Shown: positions 27,861-36,576 of the stretch, piece by piece
How positions within the stretch are numbered: the stretch's first letter is position 1
Layout: every line of letters starts with the position of its first letter
Assembly: GCA_009777515.1 (NCBI GenBank)
Contig: WRLR01000002.1
Span: 24,959 to 88,958 of the forward strand
Source: Oscillospiraceae bacterium
GTDB taxonomy: Bacteria; Bacillota; Clostridia; WRLR01
Length of the DNA: 64,000 nucleotides
Direction: 5' to 3'
The notes under the pieces: generated by a model
What the model was told of the DNA's origin: nothing
The model's database searches: none
What the model saw: only the letters and a program-made list of their open reading frames with translations
Position numbers and translations under genes: made by a program

Positions 27861-29282
27861 TTGGATAATATTCCCGTAACACCGATTTCAGCCGCAGAGC
27901 AGCCCAACGTCATCACAGCCGAGGAACTGTCCGGCGCCGCGACACCTTCGCGCGCCGATATGCGCAAGCGCATATTTACCCTCGCGTGGCCTGCCACCAT
28001 CGAACTGATGCTCAGCTCGATGATCAGCATGATCAACATGTGGCTCGTCTCTTCCCTTGGCGCAGAGGCGGTCAGCGCTGTCGGCGTCACGGGGCAGCCC
28101 ATCATGATCCCGTGGGTACTTATCCAGGCGTTCTCAATCGGCGGCACCGCCATTATCGCGCGCTCGCTGGGCGAACGGAACGAAATCGCCGCCCGGCGCG
28201 CGTCCGAGCAAATGCTTTTTCTCGCTGCCGGCGCCAGCATCCTCTGCGGCGCCATATTGTTTTTCTTCGGCAGTTATATCATTTCCTGGATGGGCGCGAC
28301 GCCGGATTATTTTTCCATGGCCGCGCTATATATGCGTTTCAGCGCCGTCGGCGTCATTTTCCAATCCATTACTACGACAGTCGCGGCCATTCTGCGCGGC
28401 GCAGGTCGGACGCGCCTGACGATGCGCTTTAACATTATCGCAAATATCACAAACGTTTCTATTGGGTTCCCGCTCATATACGGCCTCGGACCCATCCCGT
28501 CGCTCGGGATCATGGGAGCGGGCATAGCCGTGCTGAGCGCGCATGTCGTCGGCTGCACCCTGGCGCTTATGACGTTGTTCCGCTCAAAAAGCCTTCCCAT
28601 ACACCCGAATGCCCGCATGCTATTTACGCCCGACGCGTCCGTCGTCCAGCGCATCAGCCGGATTGGCGTGTCGTCGGCGCTCGAACAACTGTCGCTGCGC
28701 GTAGGCCTGATACTGTTCACCATATACGTCATACGCCTCGGCACCGCCGAATACGCCGCCCACAACATCGCGGGCTCCGTGCACAACTATGTCGTGAACA
28801 TCGGATCGGCGTTTTCAATCGCGCTCGTGTCCCTTGTGGGGCAAAACCTCGGCGCGAAGAGGGCGGATTTAGCCGACAAATACTTCATGGAGTCTATCAA
28901 GCTCTGCCTGGCCTGCTCCGCGTTTTTTATGGTCATTTTATTGCTCTTCCCACGCAATATCGCCACATTTTTTACCAAGGAAACTGACGTTATCGACAAT
29001 ATCGTTATAGCACTGCGCATCCTCGCGCTGTTTGTGCCATCGCAGATTATCCAAATCACGGTCTGCGGCGGCCTCCGAGGCGGGGGCGACACAAAATGGC
29101 CGCTCATATCCACGATGATCGGCGTCCTGGTGATGCGGATGGTGCTGGGCTATTTCTTCATTGTCGTGTTCGAGTGGGGCATCGCCGGCGCGTGGCTGTG
29201 CTGGCTCCTGGATCAAACGTCGCGCATGGTCATCATCCTAATCCGCTACAAACGCGGCAAATGGAAGAACGTTACGGTATAG
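27861..29282 (+). CDS. MATE family efflux protein (second copy)
   Basis: 473 residues with about twelve membrane segments and MATE landmarks: WPATIELMLSSMISMINMWL in segment 1, GAGRTRLTMRFNIIANITNV in the first half and CGGLRGGGDTKWPLISTMIG in the second. It differs clearly from the MATE protein at 7226-8626 and belongs to a separate subgroup. The frame opens with TTG at 27861, 22 bases after the STAND-like gene; this start lacks a good ribosome site, and an ATG at 27959, just before the first membrane segment, is a possible alternative. The close spacing suggests co-transcription with the P-loop gene. Substrate unknown. Confidence 0.87.
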   Translation: MDNIPVTPISAAEQPNVITAEELSGAATPSRADMRKRIFTLAWPATIELMLSSMISMINMWLVSSLGAEAVSAVGVTGQPIMIPWVLIQAFSIGGTAIIARSLGERNEIAARRASEQMLFLAAGASILCGAILFFFGSYIISWMGATPDYFSMAALYMRFSAVGVIFQSITTTVAAILRGAGRTRLTMRFNIIANITNVSIGFPLIYGLGPIPSLGIMGAGIAVLSAHVVGCTLALMTLFRSKSLPIHPNARMLFTPDASVVQRISRIGVSSALEQLSLRVGLILFTIYVIRLGTAEYAAHNIAGSVHNYVVNIGSAFSIALVSLVGQNLGAKRADLADKYFMESIKLCLACSAFFMVILLLFPRNIATFFTKETDVIDNIVIALRILALFVPSQIIQITVCGGLRGGGDTKWPLISTMIGVLVMRMVLGYFFIVVFEWGIAGAWLCWLLDQTSRMVIILIRYKRGKWKNVTV

Positions 29283-29335
29283 ATGAAATATGATAAATGG
29301 ATAAAAAATATAAATGATTGGAGTATCTAAAAGAC

Positions 29336-30124
29336 ATGGACAATAAAGTTATTATGATTTTAGTCGACGGTATGCGGCCGGACTTCGTCATGGGCAGTAA
29401 AAACGCATACATCAAAACATTCCTCGCCGGCAGCGTGTATACCATGTCGGCCCGCACTATCATGCCTTCGGTCACACTGCCCTGCCATACATCCCTCTTT
29501 TTCAGCGTGCCGTCGGAGAGGCACGGCATCCTGACCAACACATGGGTCCCGCAGGTGCGCCCCATCAAAGGGCTGGTCGAAACCCTTAAAGGCGCGGGCA
29601 AAAAATGCGCCTTCATCTATGACTGGGGCCCGCTCCGCGACCTTACGCGCCCCGAAGATTTAAGTTTTTCATATTATACCAACGGCAATACAATAGGGTA
29701 TGAAAATACCCTGCCGCTCCACACTGCGCGCGCAGTCGAGCTTTTGAAGAGCGAAGCGCCCGACTTCCTGTTCATCTATATGGGGCTGCCTGATCACCGG
29801 GGCCATGACTTTGGGTTCACAACCGCAGAATATGCCGAGGGCATATCACTTTGCTGGGATGCGATACGCGCAATCACAGAGGCGGCTGCGACGCAGCAAG
29901 GCTACGGCGTGATTGTGCTGGCGGATCACGGCGGCCACGGGCGCATGCATGGGGAAGACATTCCGGAAGACATGACGATCCCGCTGATAATGCATGGAGA
30001 GATATTCAAAAATATCGATTTAAGCTCCGGCGCCAACATAATCGACGTCGCGCCCACGATAACAGGGGCGATGGGGGTCGAACCGGACGGCGACTGGGAG
30101 GGCAGGGGCATGTACCGCGCTTGA
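29336..30124 (+). CDS. Alkaline phosphatase superfamily phosphodiesterase/hydrolase
   Basis: 262 residues of the type I phosphodiesterase/nucleotide pyrophosphatase group. Metal ligands and nucleophile can be read off: Asp in ILVDGMRPDF, the probable nucleophile Thr in MPSVTLPCHTSLFF, Asp and His in MGLPDHRGHDFGF, and Asp-His plus a further His in LADHGGHGRMHGEDIPE. Two-metal phosphoester, sulfate or phosphonate hydrolysis is expected in the cytoplasm, as no signal peptide is present. The C-terminal end (NIIDVAPTITGAMGVEPDGD) is typical of cofactor-independent members. ATG 29336 follows GGAG by twelve bases. An aminotransferase gene lies 96 bases downstream; phosphonoacetate-hydrolase-like enzymes can pair with such transaminases, but that link is only suggestive here. 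Confidence 0.8.
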   Translation: MDNKVIMILVDGMRPDFVMGSKNAYIKTFLAGSVYTMSARTIMPSVTLPCHTSLFFSVPSERHGILTNTWVPQVRPIKGLVETLKGAGKKCAFIYDWGPLRDLTRPEDLSFSYYTNGNTIGYENTLPLHTARAVELLKSEAPDFLFIYMGLPDHRGHDFGFTTAEYAEGISLCWDAIRAITEAAATQQGYGVIVLADHGGHGRMHGEDIPEDMTIPLIMHGEIFKNIDLSSGANIIDVAPTITGAMGVEPDGDWEGRGMYRA

Positions 30125-30220
30125 GCGGTATGGGCGGCGGTGCGGGCAAGGCTGCGAGGTGGCTTGTAAATATGCGCTGAATATGACATACTGAAAAAAA
30201 CTTAAAAAGGGGAGCGCATA

Positions 30221-31366
30221 ATGGATAAAAGCGTACTTGTAATGATTCCCGGCCCGACGCCCGTGATCAAATCGATCCAGGAACAAATGGGGCGGGAGAT
30301 ACAGGCTTTCGGCGATCCAAGGTTCGTTAAATGCTATAAAACGCTGATCGACGATTTGGGCAAGCTGTTCAACTGCTCTGGAAAGACATTCCCGATAGCC
30401 GGCACCGGCACCCTCGCCATGGAAATGGCCATAGCCAACACCACGAAGCGCGGCGACAATGTCTTGATCGTTTCAAACGGGTTTTTCGGCGACAGGTTCA
30501 TTGAGATATGCGAGCGCAAAGGTTTGAACGTGGATGTGTTAGCGGCCGAGTGGGGCGAGTGCGTGCCCGTCGGCGACATAGACAAAAAGCTGGCGGAAAA
30601 GTCATACGCCGCCGTCACCGTCAGCCATGTGGACACGTCGACAGCCGTCGTGGCGCCGATCGCGGAAATCGGCAAAGTCCTGAAAAAATACCCGGACACC
30701 ATATATATTGTAGACGGCGTCGCCGCGACCGGCGGCGAGTTCGTAGACGTCGACGGCATGGGCATCGACCTCATGTTTACCGGCTCGCAAAAAGCCTTCG
30801 GCGTCTGCCCCGGCATCCTGATTGTGTGGGCCGGGCAGAAAGCGCTCGCGCGGCGCAAGGCGCTGGGCACGATACCCGAATATTATGTGGATTTTGAAAA
30901 ATGGATACCGATAATGGACGATCCGTCCAAATACTTCGCCACTCCGGCGGTCAACCTCGTCTTTGCGATGAGCGAGGCCACAAGGATCGTAGCGGAGGAG
31001 GGCCTGGCGGCGCGGCACGAGCGCCATAACAAAAACGCTACCGCCGTCCGCAAAGCGCTGGAGACAATCGGCCTTAGCATTCTTGCAAAGCCCGGCTGCC
31101 AGGCGAGTACGCTCAGCAACGTGATATATCCCGCCGGGGTGGACGACGCCAAGTTCCGAAGCACCATGATAAGCGAGGGGGTCGTCGTCGCGGGCGCGCT
31201 GGGCGCATACGCGGGCAAGGCTTTCCGCATCGGCCACATGGGCAACATAACCGTCAACGACATGGTGCAGTTGATTGGCGCGATAGAACGCTCGCTGGCC
31301 GCTTGCGGCGCGCCCGTCAAGCTCGGCGCCGCCGTAGGTGCATACATGGAAGCCATGGGCAGCTAA
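30221..31366 (+). CDS. Class V aminotransferase (alanine-glyoxylate / serine-pyruvate aminotransferase family)
   Basis: 381 residues of PLP fold type I. The N-terminus MIPGPTPVIKSIQEQMGREI, the substrate loop GTGTLAMEMAI, and Lys191 in FTGSQKAFGVCPG (the Schiff-base lysine) match the AGT/SPT family that also holds 2-aminoethylphosphonate and phosphoserine-type transaminases. Reaction: transfer of an amino group between a small amino acid and an oxo-acid such as glyoxylate or pyruvate. GGGGAG lies seven bases upstream of ATG 30221. It follows an AlkP-superfamily hydrolase gene and precedes a sugar-isomerase-like gene with its own promoter. The exact substrate pair cannot be assigned. Confidence 0.87.
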   Translation: MDKSVLVMIPGPTPVIKSIQEQMGREIQAFGDPRFVKCYKTLIDDLGKLFNCSGKTFPIAGTGTLAMEMAIANTTKRGDNVLIVSNGFFGDRFIEICERKGLNVDVLAAEWGECVPVGDIDKKLAEKSYAAVTVSHVDTSTAVVAPIAEIGKVLKKYPDTIYIVDGVAATGGEFVDVDGMGIDLMFTGSQKAFGVCPGILIVWAGQKALARRKALGTIPEYYVDFEKWIPIMDDPSKYFATPAVNLVFAMSEATRIVAEEGLAARHERHNKNATAVRKALETIGLSILAKPGCQASTLSNVIYPAGVDDAKFRSTMISEGVVVAGALGAYAGKAFRIGHMGNITVNDMVQLIGAIERSLAACGAPVKLGAAVGAYMEAMGS

Positions 31367-31483
31367 TACAAAACATCATAAAAAATCTGCGAAGTTCACG
31401 AAATTCATTAAAGTTCAATTGGGCTTATTTGATTCATTAGAGCTCATTTGGGTTTATTTGGCTTGCGCGAACACGCGCCGTTC

Positions 31484-31511
31484 TTGACATTGGCAAGGGG
31501 CGTATGATAAT
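31484..31511 (+). promoter_or_regulatory. Sigma-A type promoter before the isomerase-like gene
   Basis: TTGACA (31484-31489), 16-base spacer, GATAAT (31506-31511). It would start a transcript about 75 bases before ATG 31594. Confidence 0.6.
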
Positions 31512-31593
31512 ATCCAAAACGTCAGTCCGATACATTTCACACATTTTCTTTTAATAAATCAAATTCTATTTTATCAAAGGGAGGGTTCGCATT

Positions 31594-32994
31594 ATGTATG
31601 ACTTTCGCAAATGCGTAATTGGCGTCGCCCCGACGCGCAGGGACATGTTCCGCAGGAGCCGCCTCGATGAAATCATGCAAAAAACGGCGGAGCTGGCAAA
31701 GCGGCACGATGTAGATCTCGTAACTATCGACGGGGTCACGGACGAAGGGCTGCTGGTTTCGAACAGCGACGCCGCGAAAGTGGCGAAGCATTTTATAGCG
31801 AACGAAGTCGACGCCGTATTTGTACCGCACGCGAATTTCGGGCAGGAAGAAGCCGCCGCGAAGCTGTGCGCCAGCGTAAATAAGCCGGTCCTGCTGTGGG
31901 GGCCGCGCGACCCCGCGCCTCTCGGCATCACGAACCAGGGCGAGGATCGCCCGTTTGACGTGCAATGCGGCCTGTTCGCGACTGGCAAGGCGCTGCTCAG
32001 CTACAATGTGCCGTTCACATATGTCGAGAACTGTTTCCTCGACTCGCCGGTTATCGACGAGGGTTTCTCCGACTTCGCGCGCACCGTATGCGCGGCGAAA
32101 GCGTTCAAGTCGGCGCGCGTCGGCCAGCTCAGCTTGCGTCCCCGCCAGTTCCTGACCGTTAAGTATAACGAGAGTGAACTGCTGGAAAAATTCGGGATTG
32201 AGGTCGTGCCGATAGGCGAATCGGAAATCGTCGGCACAATCAAAAAAATCCTGGAGGACGAGCAGGACGCGGTCGCTGAAAAAATCAGGCAGTGGAGTGA
32301 GCGGATCGATCTGTCGGCCGAGAGCGAAGAAAACAAGAAGAGCCTCGCGGCTTCGGCTTTGGGCATTACGCGGTTAGCGGAAGGCTATGGCTGCACGGTT
32401 CTGGCGGGCGAGTGCTGGCGGATGCTCAGGACGGCGTTCGGGGTCTCGTCATGCTTCCTGTGGGGCGCTCTGACGGACGACGGCGTGCCCGTCTCGTGCG
32501 AAACGGACGTGCTGGGTGCGATTGGCACAGGCGTGGCGATGGGCGCGGCGCGCAACGATTCCCGCCCATTCTTTGCCGATATCACGATTCGCCACCCCAC
32601 CAACGACAATGCCGAACTGCTCTGGCACTGCGGGCCGTTCCCCGTATCACTCGCGAAAGATACGCAGCCAAAGCCGAAGGTGATGGGATGCAAGGGCCAG
32701 TGGGAAATCAGGGGCGGAGACGTCACGGTGGTTCGCATGGGCTCGCTGAACGGGAAATACACCATGTTCGCCGACGAGGCCAAGGGCACGGACGGGCCAA
32801 AGACGAACGGCAACTATCTATGGATCGAGACGGACAACTGGCCCATGTGGGAGCGCAAGTTCGTCACGGGGCCGTACATCCACCATGTGACCGGCATCCA
32901 CGGGAAGCTTCAAGCCGTCATCCATGAGGCGCTGAAATATATGGGCGACATCGGGCCGGATTGCGCGTGCGGCTGCTCCTGCGACTGCTGCTAA
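31594..32994 (+). CDS. L-fucose/L-arabinose isomerase family-like protein
   Basis: 466 residues with the three-domain outline of fucose/arabinose isomerases: a Rossmann-like N-terminal domain (KCVIGVAPTRRDMFRRSRLD; VDAVFVPHANFGQEEAAAKL), a middle domain (GITRLAEGYGCTVLAGECW) and a C-terminal substrate part (WGALTDDGVPVSCETDVLGA; ADITIRHPTNDNAELLWHCG). The acidic and His residues in these stretches are where the family binds Mn2+. Distant members isomerise other ketoses, and many are unassigned. The start is firm: GGGAGGG is nine bases before ATG 31594. An unusual feature is the C-terminus CACGCSCDCC, a six-Cys tail that family proteins do not need and that may bind metal. A PfkB sugar kinase gene follows, so isomerase-then-kinase catabolism of an unusual sugar is plausible. 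Confidence 0.75.
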   Translation: MYDFRKCVIGVAPTRRDMFRRSRLDEIMQKTAELAKRHDVDLVTIDGVTDEGLLVSNSDAAKVAKHFIANEVDAVFVPHANFGQEEAAAKLCASVNKPVLLWGPRDPAPLGITNQGEDRPFDVQCGLFATGKALLSYNVPFTYVENCFLDSPVIDEGFSDFARTVCAAKAFKSARVGQLSLRPRQFLTVKYNESELLEKFGIEVVPIGESEIVGTIKKILEDEQDAVAEKIRQWSERIDLSAESEENKKSLAASALGITRLAEGYGCTVLAGECWRMLRTAFGVSSCFLWGALTDDGVPVSCETDVLGAIGTGVAMGAARNDSRPFFADITIRHPTNDNAELLWHCGPFPVSLAKDTQPKPKVMGCKGQWEIRGGDVTVVRMGSLNGKYTMFADEAKGTDGPKTNGNYLWIETDNWPMWERKFVTGPYIHHVTGIHGKLQAVIHEALKYMGDIGPDCACGCSCDCC

Positions 32995-33007
32995 CGCAGA
33001 CACTAAT

Positions 33008-33075
33008 GTGGGGCAAGCCCCACACCCCAAGGCGGCGGGGCGTAAAGGTCATATACCTCGAAAATACGCCCCGCC
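33008..33075. repeat. Two hairpins between the isomerase-like and PfkB genes
   Basis: GTGGGGC/GCCCCAC pairs 33008-33014 with 33017-33023. GGCGGGGCGTA/TACGCCCCGCC pairs 33034-33044 with 33065-33075 (11 bp perfect), and its loop holds a smaller AGGT/ACCT stem. There is no U-run. These structures lie before the start at 33146 and may be a small non-coding repeat element or an mRNA processing site. Confidence 0.55.
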
Positions 33076-33145
33076 GGCGCAATACATAGCAATATGTGGC
33101 AATACAGCGCAATATGTTCACATTATGAGTACAGGAAGTGCGGAT

Positions 33146-34297
33146 ATGGCGGGTGAAAAGCTAAATAGCGCGAAGCAGCCGGACTGCGCGGCCGCAGTTA
33201 ATGACAATCAAGCCGCCCTACGCGGGGGCGGGGGCGTGGACGGGCCGGGCGCGGCGGCAAGCCAAGCTGTCGCAGAAACGCCAGGCAAGATTGGCGCCTG
33301 TGCGCCCGTCGACGCCAAATCCGTCGCGGACATCGTTGGGATTGGCTCGCCCGTCATTGATCTGCTGGTCAACGTGCCGTATATTCCGATAGAAGAAGGC
33401 GCAATGCGCGCAAACGAAATTTTCCATCAGGGCGGGGGAAACTGCGCGTCCGCCATCGCCACCGCCGCAAGGCTGGGCGCCAAGGCCGGCATCATCGGCA
33501 AAGTCGGCGGCGACGCCACCGGCGACTTCATTATAAAAGATTTCAAATACAACGGCGTCGACACGTCGCGCATCATACGAGGGGCGCCCGATACCTCCAG
33601 TACGTATTGCGTCGCAATTTCCGAAACGGACAAGGGGACGCGCAAATTTTTGGCCCGCGCCAGCACCGTCGGCAGGCTGTCGCCGGACGAGATCGCATAC
33701 GACTACATCAAAACGGCAAAAATTCTGCATATTGAGACCAGCGGCGACGAAGCGTCGCTGGCAGGCGCAAAGTTCGCAAAAGAGCATGGGATAACGGTGA
33801 CCATAGACGCGGGCTACTATTCCAAACAGTCGGAGACCGTGCTCCCATATGTCGACGTCTTCATCTCGTCGGAGTTCTTTTATAAAGGCATGTTTCCGGA
33901 CGACAACGGGCCGGACAGCTATCGCAGAAACTTTGAAAAAATCATGGAAATGGGCCCGTCGGTCGTATGGGTCACTCTGGGCGAGAGGGGCTGCGTCGGC
34001 CTCGTTGACGGCGAGATGCACGCGATACCAAGTTTTAAAGTCCCGGTCAAGGATACGACGGGGGCGGGCGACGACTTCCACGGCGCATATATCGCCATCA
34101 TGCTTGAGGGGCTGTCGCACTACGAATGCGCCCGCCACGCAAGCGCCGTATCCGCCATAAAATGCACATTTGTCGGCGGCCGGACGGGGCTGCCGGATCG
34201 CGCCATGCTCAAGCGTTTTTTAGACGAGGGCATACTGCCGACAAAAGAGCTGGAAGAGCGGCTTCTTTATTACCGGAGGACGTTTTTAGATTTTTAA
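33146..34297 (+). CDS. PfkB family carbohydrate kinase
   Basis: 383 residues. The ribokinase-like fold starts at about residue 58 (IVGIGSPVIDLLVNVPYIPI). The substrate glycines are in HQGGGNCASAIATAARLGAK and the C-terminal signature is DTTGAGDDFHGA, with catalytic Asp309. The enzyme should phosphorylate a sugar or nucleoside, most likely the product of the adjacent isomerase-like protein. ATG 33146 is chosen since AGGAAG lies seven bases upstream; ATG 33125 has none. The first 55 residues are Ala/Gly-rich and have no counterpart in the kinase fold, part of a pattern of simple-sequence additions in this genome. The 3' end is followed by 240 bases without a recognisable gene. Confidence 0.85.
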   Translation: MAGEKLNSAKQPDCAAAVNDNQAALRGGGGVDGPGAAASQAVAETPGKIGACAPVDAKSVADIVGIGSPVIDLLVNVPYIPIEEGAMRANEIFHQGGGNCASAIATAARLGAKAGIIGKVGGDATGDFIIKDFKYNGVDTSRIIRGAPDTSSTYCVAISETDKGTRKFLARASTVGRLSPDEIAYDYIKTAKILHIETSGDEASLAGAKFAKEHGITVTIDAGYYSKQSETVLPYVDVFISSEFFYKGMFPDDNGPDSYRRNFEKIMEMGPSVVWVTLGERGCVGLVDGEMHAIPSFKVPVKDTTGAGDDFHGAYIAIMLEGLSHYECARHASAVSAIKCTFVGGRTGLPDRAMLKRFLDEGILPTKELEERLLYYRRTFLDF

Positions 34298-34536
34298 TGG
34301 CTAAAATGGCCGCCAACGGCCAAAAAAAACAAGGCATAAAACAAGACGGCCGACACTTATTGGATAAGCGCCGCGCCTCTTTGTTTAGCCTTATTTATTT
34401 TGCATCATTCGCAGACGACGCGCAATCTCGCGCGCTTAAAATGCGCTTACGCGCCCCGAACGCAGCGGCCATGCCGTTTCCATGCACATAAAATGCCGTC
34501 TCGGCGCAGCATTGGCAGCGCCTCGATGCCGTCTTG

Positions 34537-34764
34537 TTATACCTCGAAAGCTTTTACTTCACTGTAGAACTTGTCAGAGTCGCCCGAGTGGACTTCCACT
34601 TTGATCGCTTTGCTCAAATCCAGGCTGAAAATGCCCATGATGGACTTTGCGTCTACGACATAGCGCCCTGAGGTCAAATCAACGTCGAAATCATATTTGT
34701 TTGACACATTTACGAAGTCTTTGACGTCATTGATTGACTTTAGTAAAATATTGAATGTTTTCAT
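34537..34764 (-). CDS. HPr-like protein lacking the active-site His (Crh-like)
   Basis: 75 residues with the size and layout of the PTS phosphocarrier HPr. The regulatory serine region AKSIMGIFSLDLSK (Ser41 here, equal to Ser46 of Bacillus HPr) is very well conserved. The segment that carries His15 in HPr (GIHARPA) is replaced by SINDVKDF, so it cannot carry phosphate in sugar uptake. This is the same combination as in Bacillus Crh, a CcpA partner in carbon catabolite control, although direct descent is not implied. ATG 34764 has AGGAGA upstream; longer readings from 34848 add unrelated residues and would start at the promoter. Many clostridia encode a similar protein of unproven role. Confidence 0.8.
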   Translation of the reverse strand: MKTFNILLKSINDVKDFVNVSNKYDFDVDLTSGRYVVDAKSIMGIFSLDLSKAIKVEVHSGDSDKFYSEVKAFEV

Positions 34765-34819
34765 ATATCCGTCTCCTTTCATAAAAAATGTTTCGGTGCG
34801 GAAAAACCGCATCGTGTTA

Positions 34820-34848
34820 AGTGTAAACCATGGGGCGATTTTTGTCAA
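34820..34848 (-). promoter_or_regulatory. Sigma-A promoter of the HPr-like gene
   Basis: Read on the minus strand: TTGACA (34848-34843), 17-base spacer, TACACT (34825-34820). The message would start near 34813, about 50 bases before the ATG. Confidence 0.7.
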
Positions 34849-34997
34849 GTAAATCTTAATATGTTATATTTTGTCATTGTATTGCACAATTTTGAGACAA
34901 TAAACGTATGCGTACTAACATTTAGTAATATAAATTAGGTTATATGAATATAATTAGGCAAATTAATGTTCGTTAATAAAGATAATGGCGGCGAAAT

Positions 34998-36566
34998 GTG
35001 ATAACAGACAACAATATGACCGTGCTTTTTTTGACTTTGGGCTGCAAGGTCAACCAATACGATTCAGGCTCGCTGCTGAACTTGCTGTGCTCCAGGGGCT
35101 TCCTGCCATATGCTGCCGACGACACAGCACGCGGCCCGGATGCAATGATCGTCAATACATGTATTGTATCGTCGGAGAGCGAGCGGAAGTCCCGTCAAGC
35201 AATACGTAGAATGCGAGCCCGATACCCTCAGGCACTGCTCGTGGTCGTCGGGTGCTATCCCCAGAGATTTCCAAAACAAGCGGCAAGCATCGACGGCGTT
35301 GATATGATCGCGGGCACATCGGGGCACCCGGCGCTGGCCGACGATATTGTCGCGCGGTTAAACGCCAATAAGAGTGGCCTTGGCGGCCGACGAGCCGATG
35401 ATAAGTTTAATTACAAGCCGGATCGCACCCGAGCCTACATAAAAATCCAGGACGGCTGCGACAGTTTTTGCAGTTACTGCATTGTCCCCTATACGCGTGG
35501 GCGAGCCGCGAGCCGCGAACTGCCGTTGATCATGCAGGAGATCGACGCAGTCGTATTAAAAGGCGCCCCGGAGATCGTACTGACGGGGATTCATATATCT
35601 TCTTATCGATATGAGTATGAACAAGTTATACCTGCGTGCGGCGGGAAGCCCGAAGTTTCGGCAGCCGGGCTTGGCGATCTAGTCTGCCTCGCCGCCGAGC
35701 GCATGAAGTCGGCGGCTGCCAAGCGCAAAGGGCCGCTTGTAAGCGGGGTCGGCGAGAGCGAGCCGGACGTCGCGTACAATACATCCCAAAACCATGAATG
35801 CCCGCGTATAAGGCTCAGCTCCATTGAACCTACTATAATCACAAGCGATTTTGTCAAACGCCTGGCAGAAATCCGCGACATATTATGCCCGCATTTCCAT
35901 TTGCCATTGCAAAGCGGCTGCGCGTCCACCTTGATGCGCATGAACCGCCATTATACACCCGACGATTACTACGCAGCGGTTTCGCTGCTGCGACGCGAAT
36001 TCCCTGAGGCAGGGATAACAACGGACGTCATAGCCGGGTTCCCTGGCGAGAGCGAATCTGATTTTATGGAGACATATAATTTTTGCCGGCGGACAGCGTT
36101 TTCCGGTATGCACATATTCCCATATTCCGTGCGCCCCGGCACGCCAGCGGCGGATTTTACTGATCCTGTACCGCAAGCCGACAGGCGCGAGCGAGTCAGG
36201 CGCTTGATCGCTCTCTCAGGCGAACTCTCGATGGCCTTTCATCGCCGCCACATTGGCAAGGCCGTTCCCTTCCTGATAGAGGATGTGACAGGAGGCTTCG
36301 CTGAGGGGCTTACGGGTAATTATATAAAAGTCCACGCAAAAATATCATGCGCTGACGCGAGCGCTAGCAGTGGCGCAAGCGGGGGCGCGGGCGGGGACGT
36401 AAGCCGGGAACCGGGCAGAGATACAAGCAGGGGCTCGGACGCAGTCGCCAGCGGTTCCCGCGCCGGATCGCCCGCTGCCCCGAAAACTGCGAAGCGCGGC
36501 TCGTATGCCTCCGTCCTGGTTACGGACGCGACACCCACGCACATATTGGGTAATTTATTAGAGTAA
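34998..36566 (+). CDS. mtaB: tRNA (t6A37) methylthiotransferase MtaB
   Basis: 522 residues of the radical-SAM methylthiotransferase family, here the subgroup that makes ms2t6A at position 37 of tRNAs reading ANN codons. The N-terminal UPF0004 domain has LGCKVNQY, VNTCIV and VVGCYPQ (three cluster cysteines). The radical SAM motif is Cys154-x3-Cys158-x2-Cys161 in GCDSFCSYCIVPYTRGR. The C-terminal TRAM domain ends at GNLLE. LGCKVNQY marks MtaB rather than MiaB or RimO. Two unusual insertions are present: about 55 residues inside the radical SAM domain (35620-35790) and about 45 Ser/Gly/Ala-rich residues splitting the TRAM domain (36352-36490). This makes it longer than the usual 430-450. The start is GTG 34998; ATG 35016 is the alternative. 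Confidence 0.9.
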   Translation: MITDNNMTVLFLTLGCKVNQYDSGSLLNLLCSRGFLPYAADDTARGPDAMIVNTCIVSSESERKSRQAIRRMRARYPQALLVVVGCYPQRFPKQAASIDGVDMIAGTSGHPALADDIVARLNANKSGLGGRRADDKFNYKPDRTRAYIKIQDGCDSFCSYCIVPYTRGRAASRELPLIMQEIDAVVLKGAPEIVLTGIHISSYRYEYEQVIPACGGKPEVSAAGLGDLVCLAAERMKSAAAKRKGPLVSGVGESEPDVAYNTSQNHECPRIRLSSIEPTIITSDFVKRLAEIRDILCPHFHLPLQSGCASTLMRMNRHYTPDDYYAAVSLLRREFPEAGITTDVIAGFPGESESDFMETYNFCRRTAFSGMHIFPYSVRPGTPAADFTDPVPQADRRERVRRLIALSGELSMAFHRRHIGKAVPFLIEDVTGGFAEGLTGNYIKVHAKISCADASASSGASGGAGGDVSREPGRDTSRGSDAVASGSRAGSPAAPKTAKRGSYASVLVTDATPTHILGNLLE

Positions 36567-36576
36567 TGAAATGTAG

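Noticed and set aside
34303..34536. Terminator or small gene after the PfkB gene
   Set aside because: The only stem (TGGCCG/CGGCCA near 34310) is followed by A residues in the plus direction, and no frame shows a family or ribosome site.
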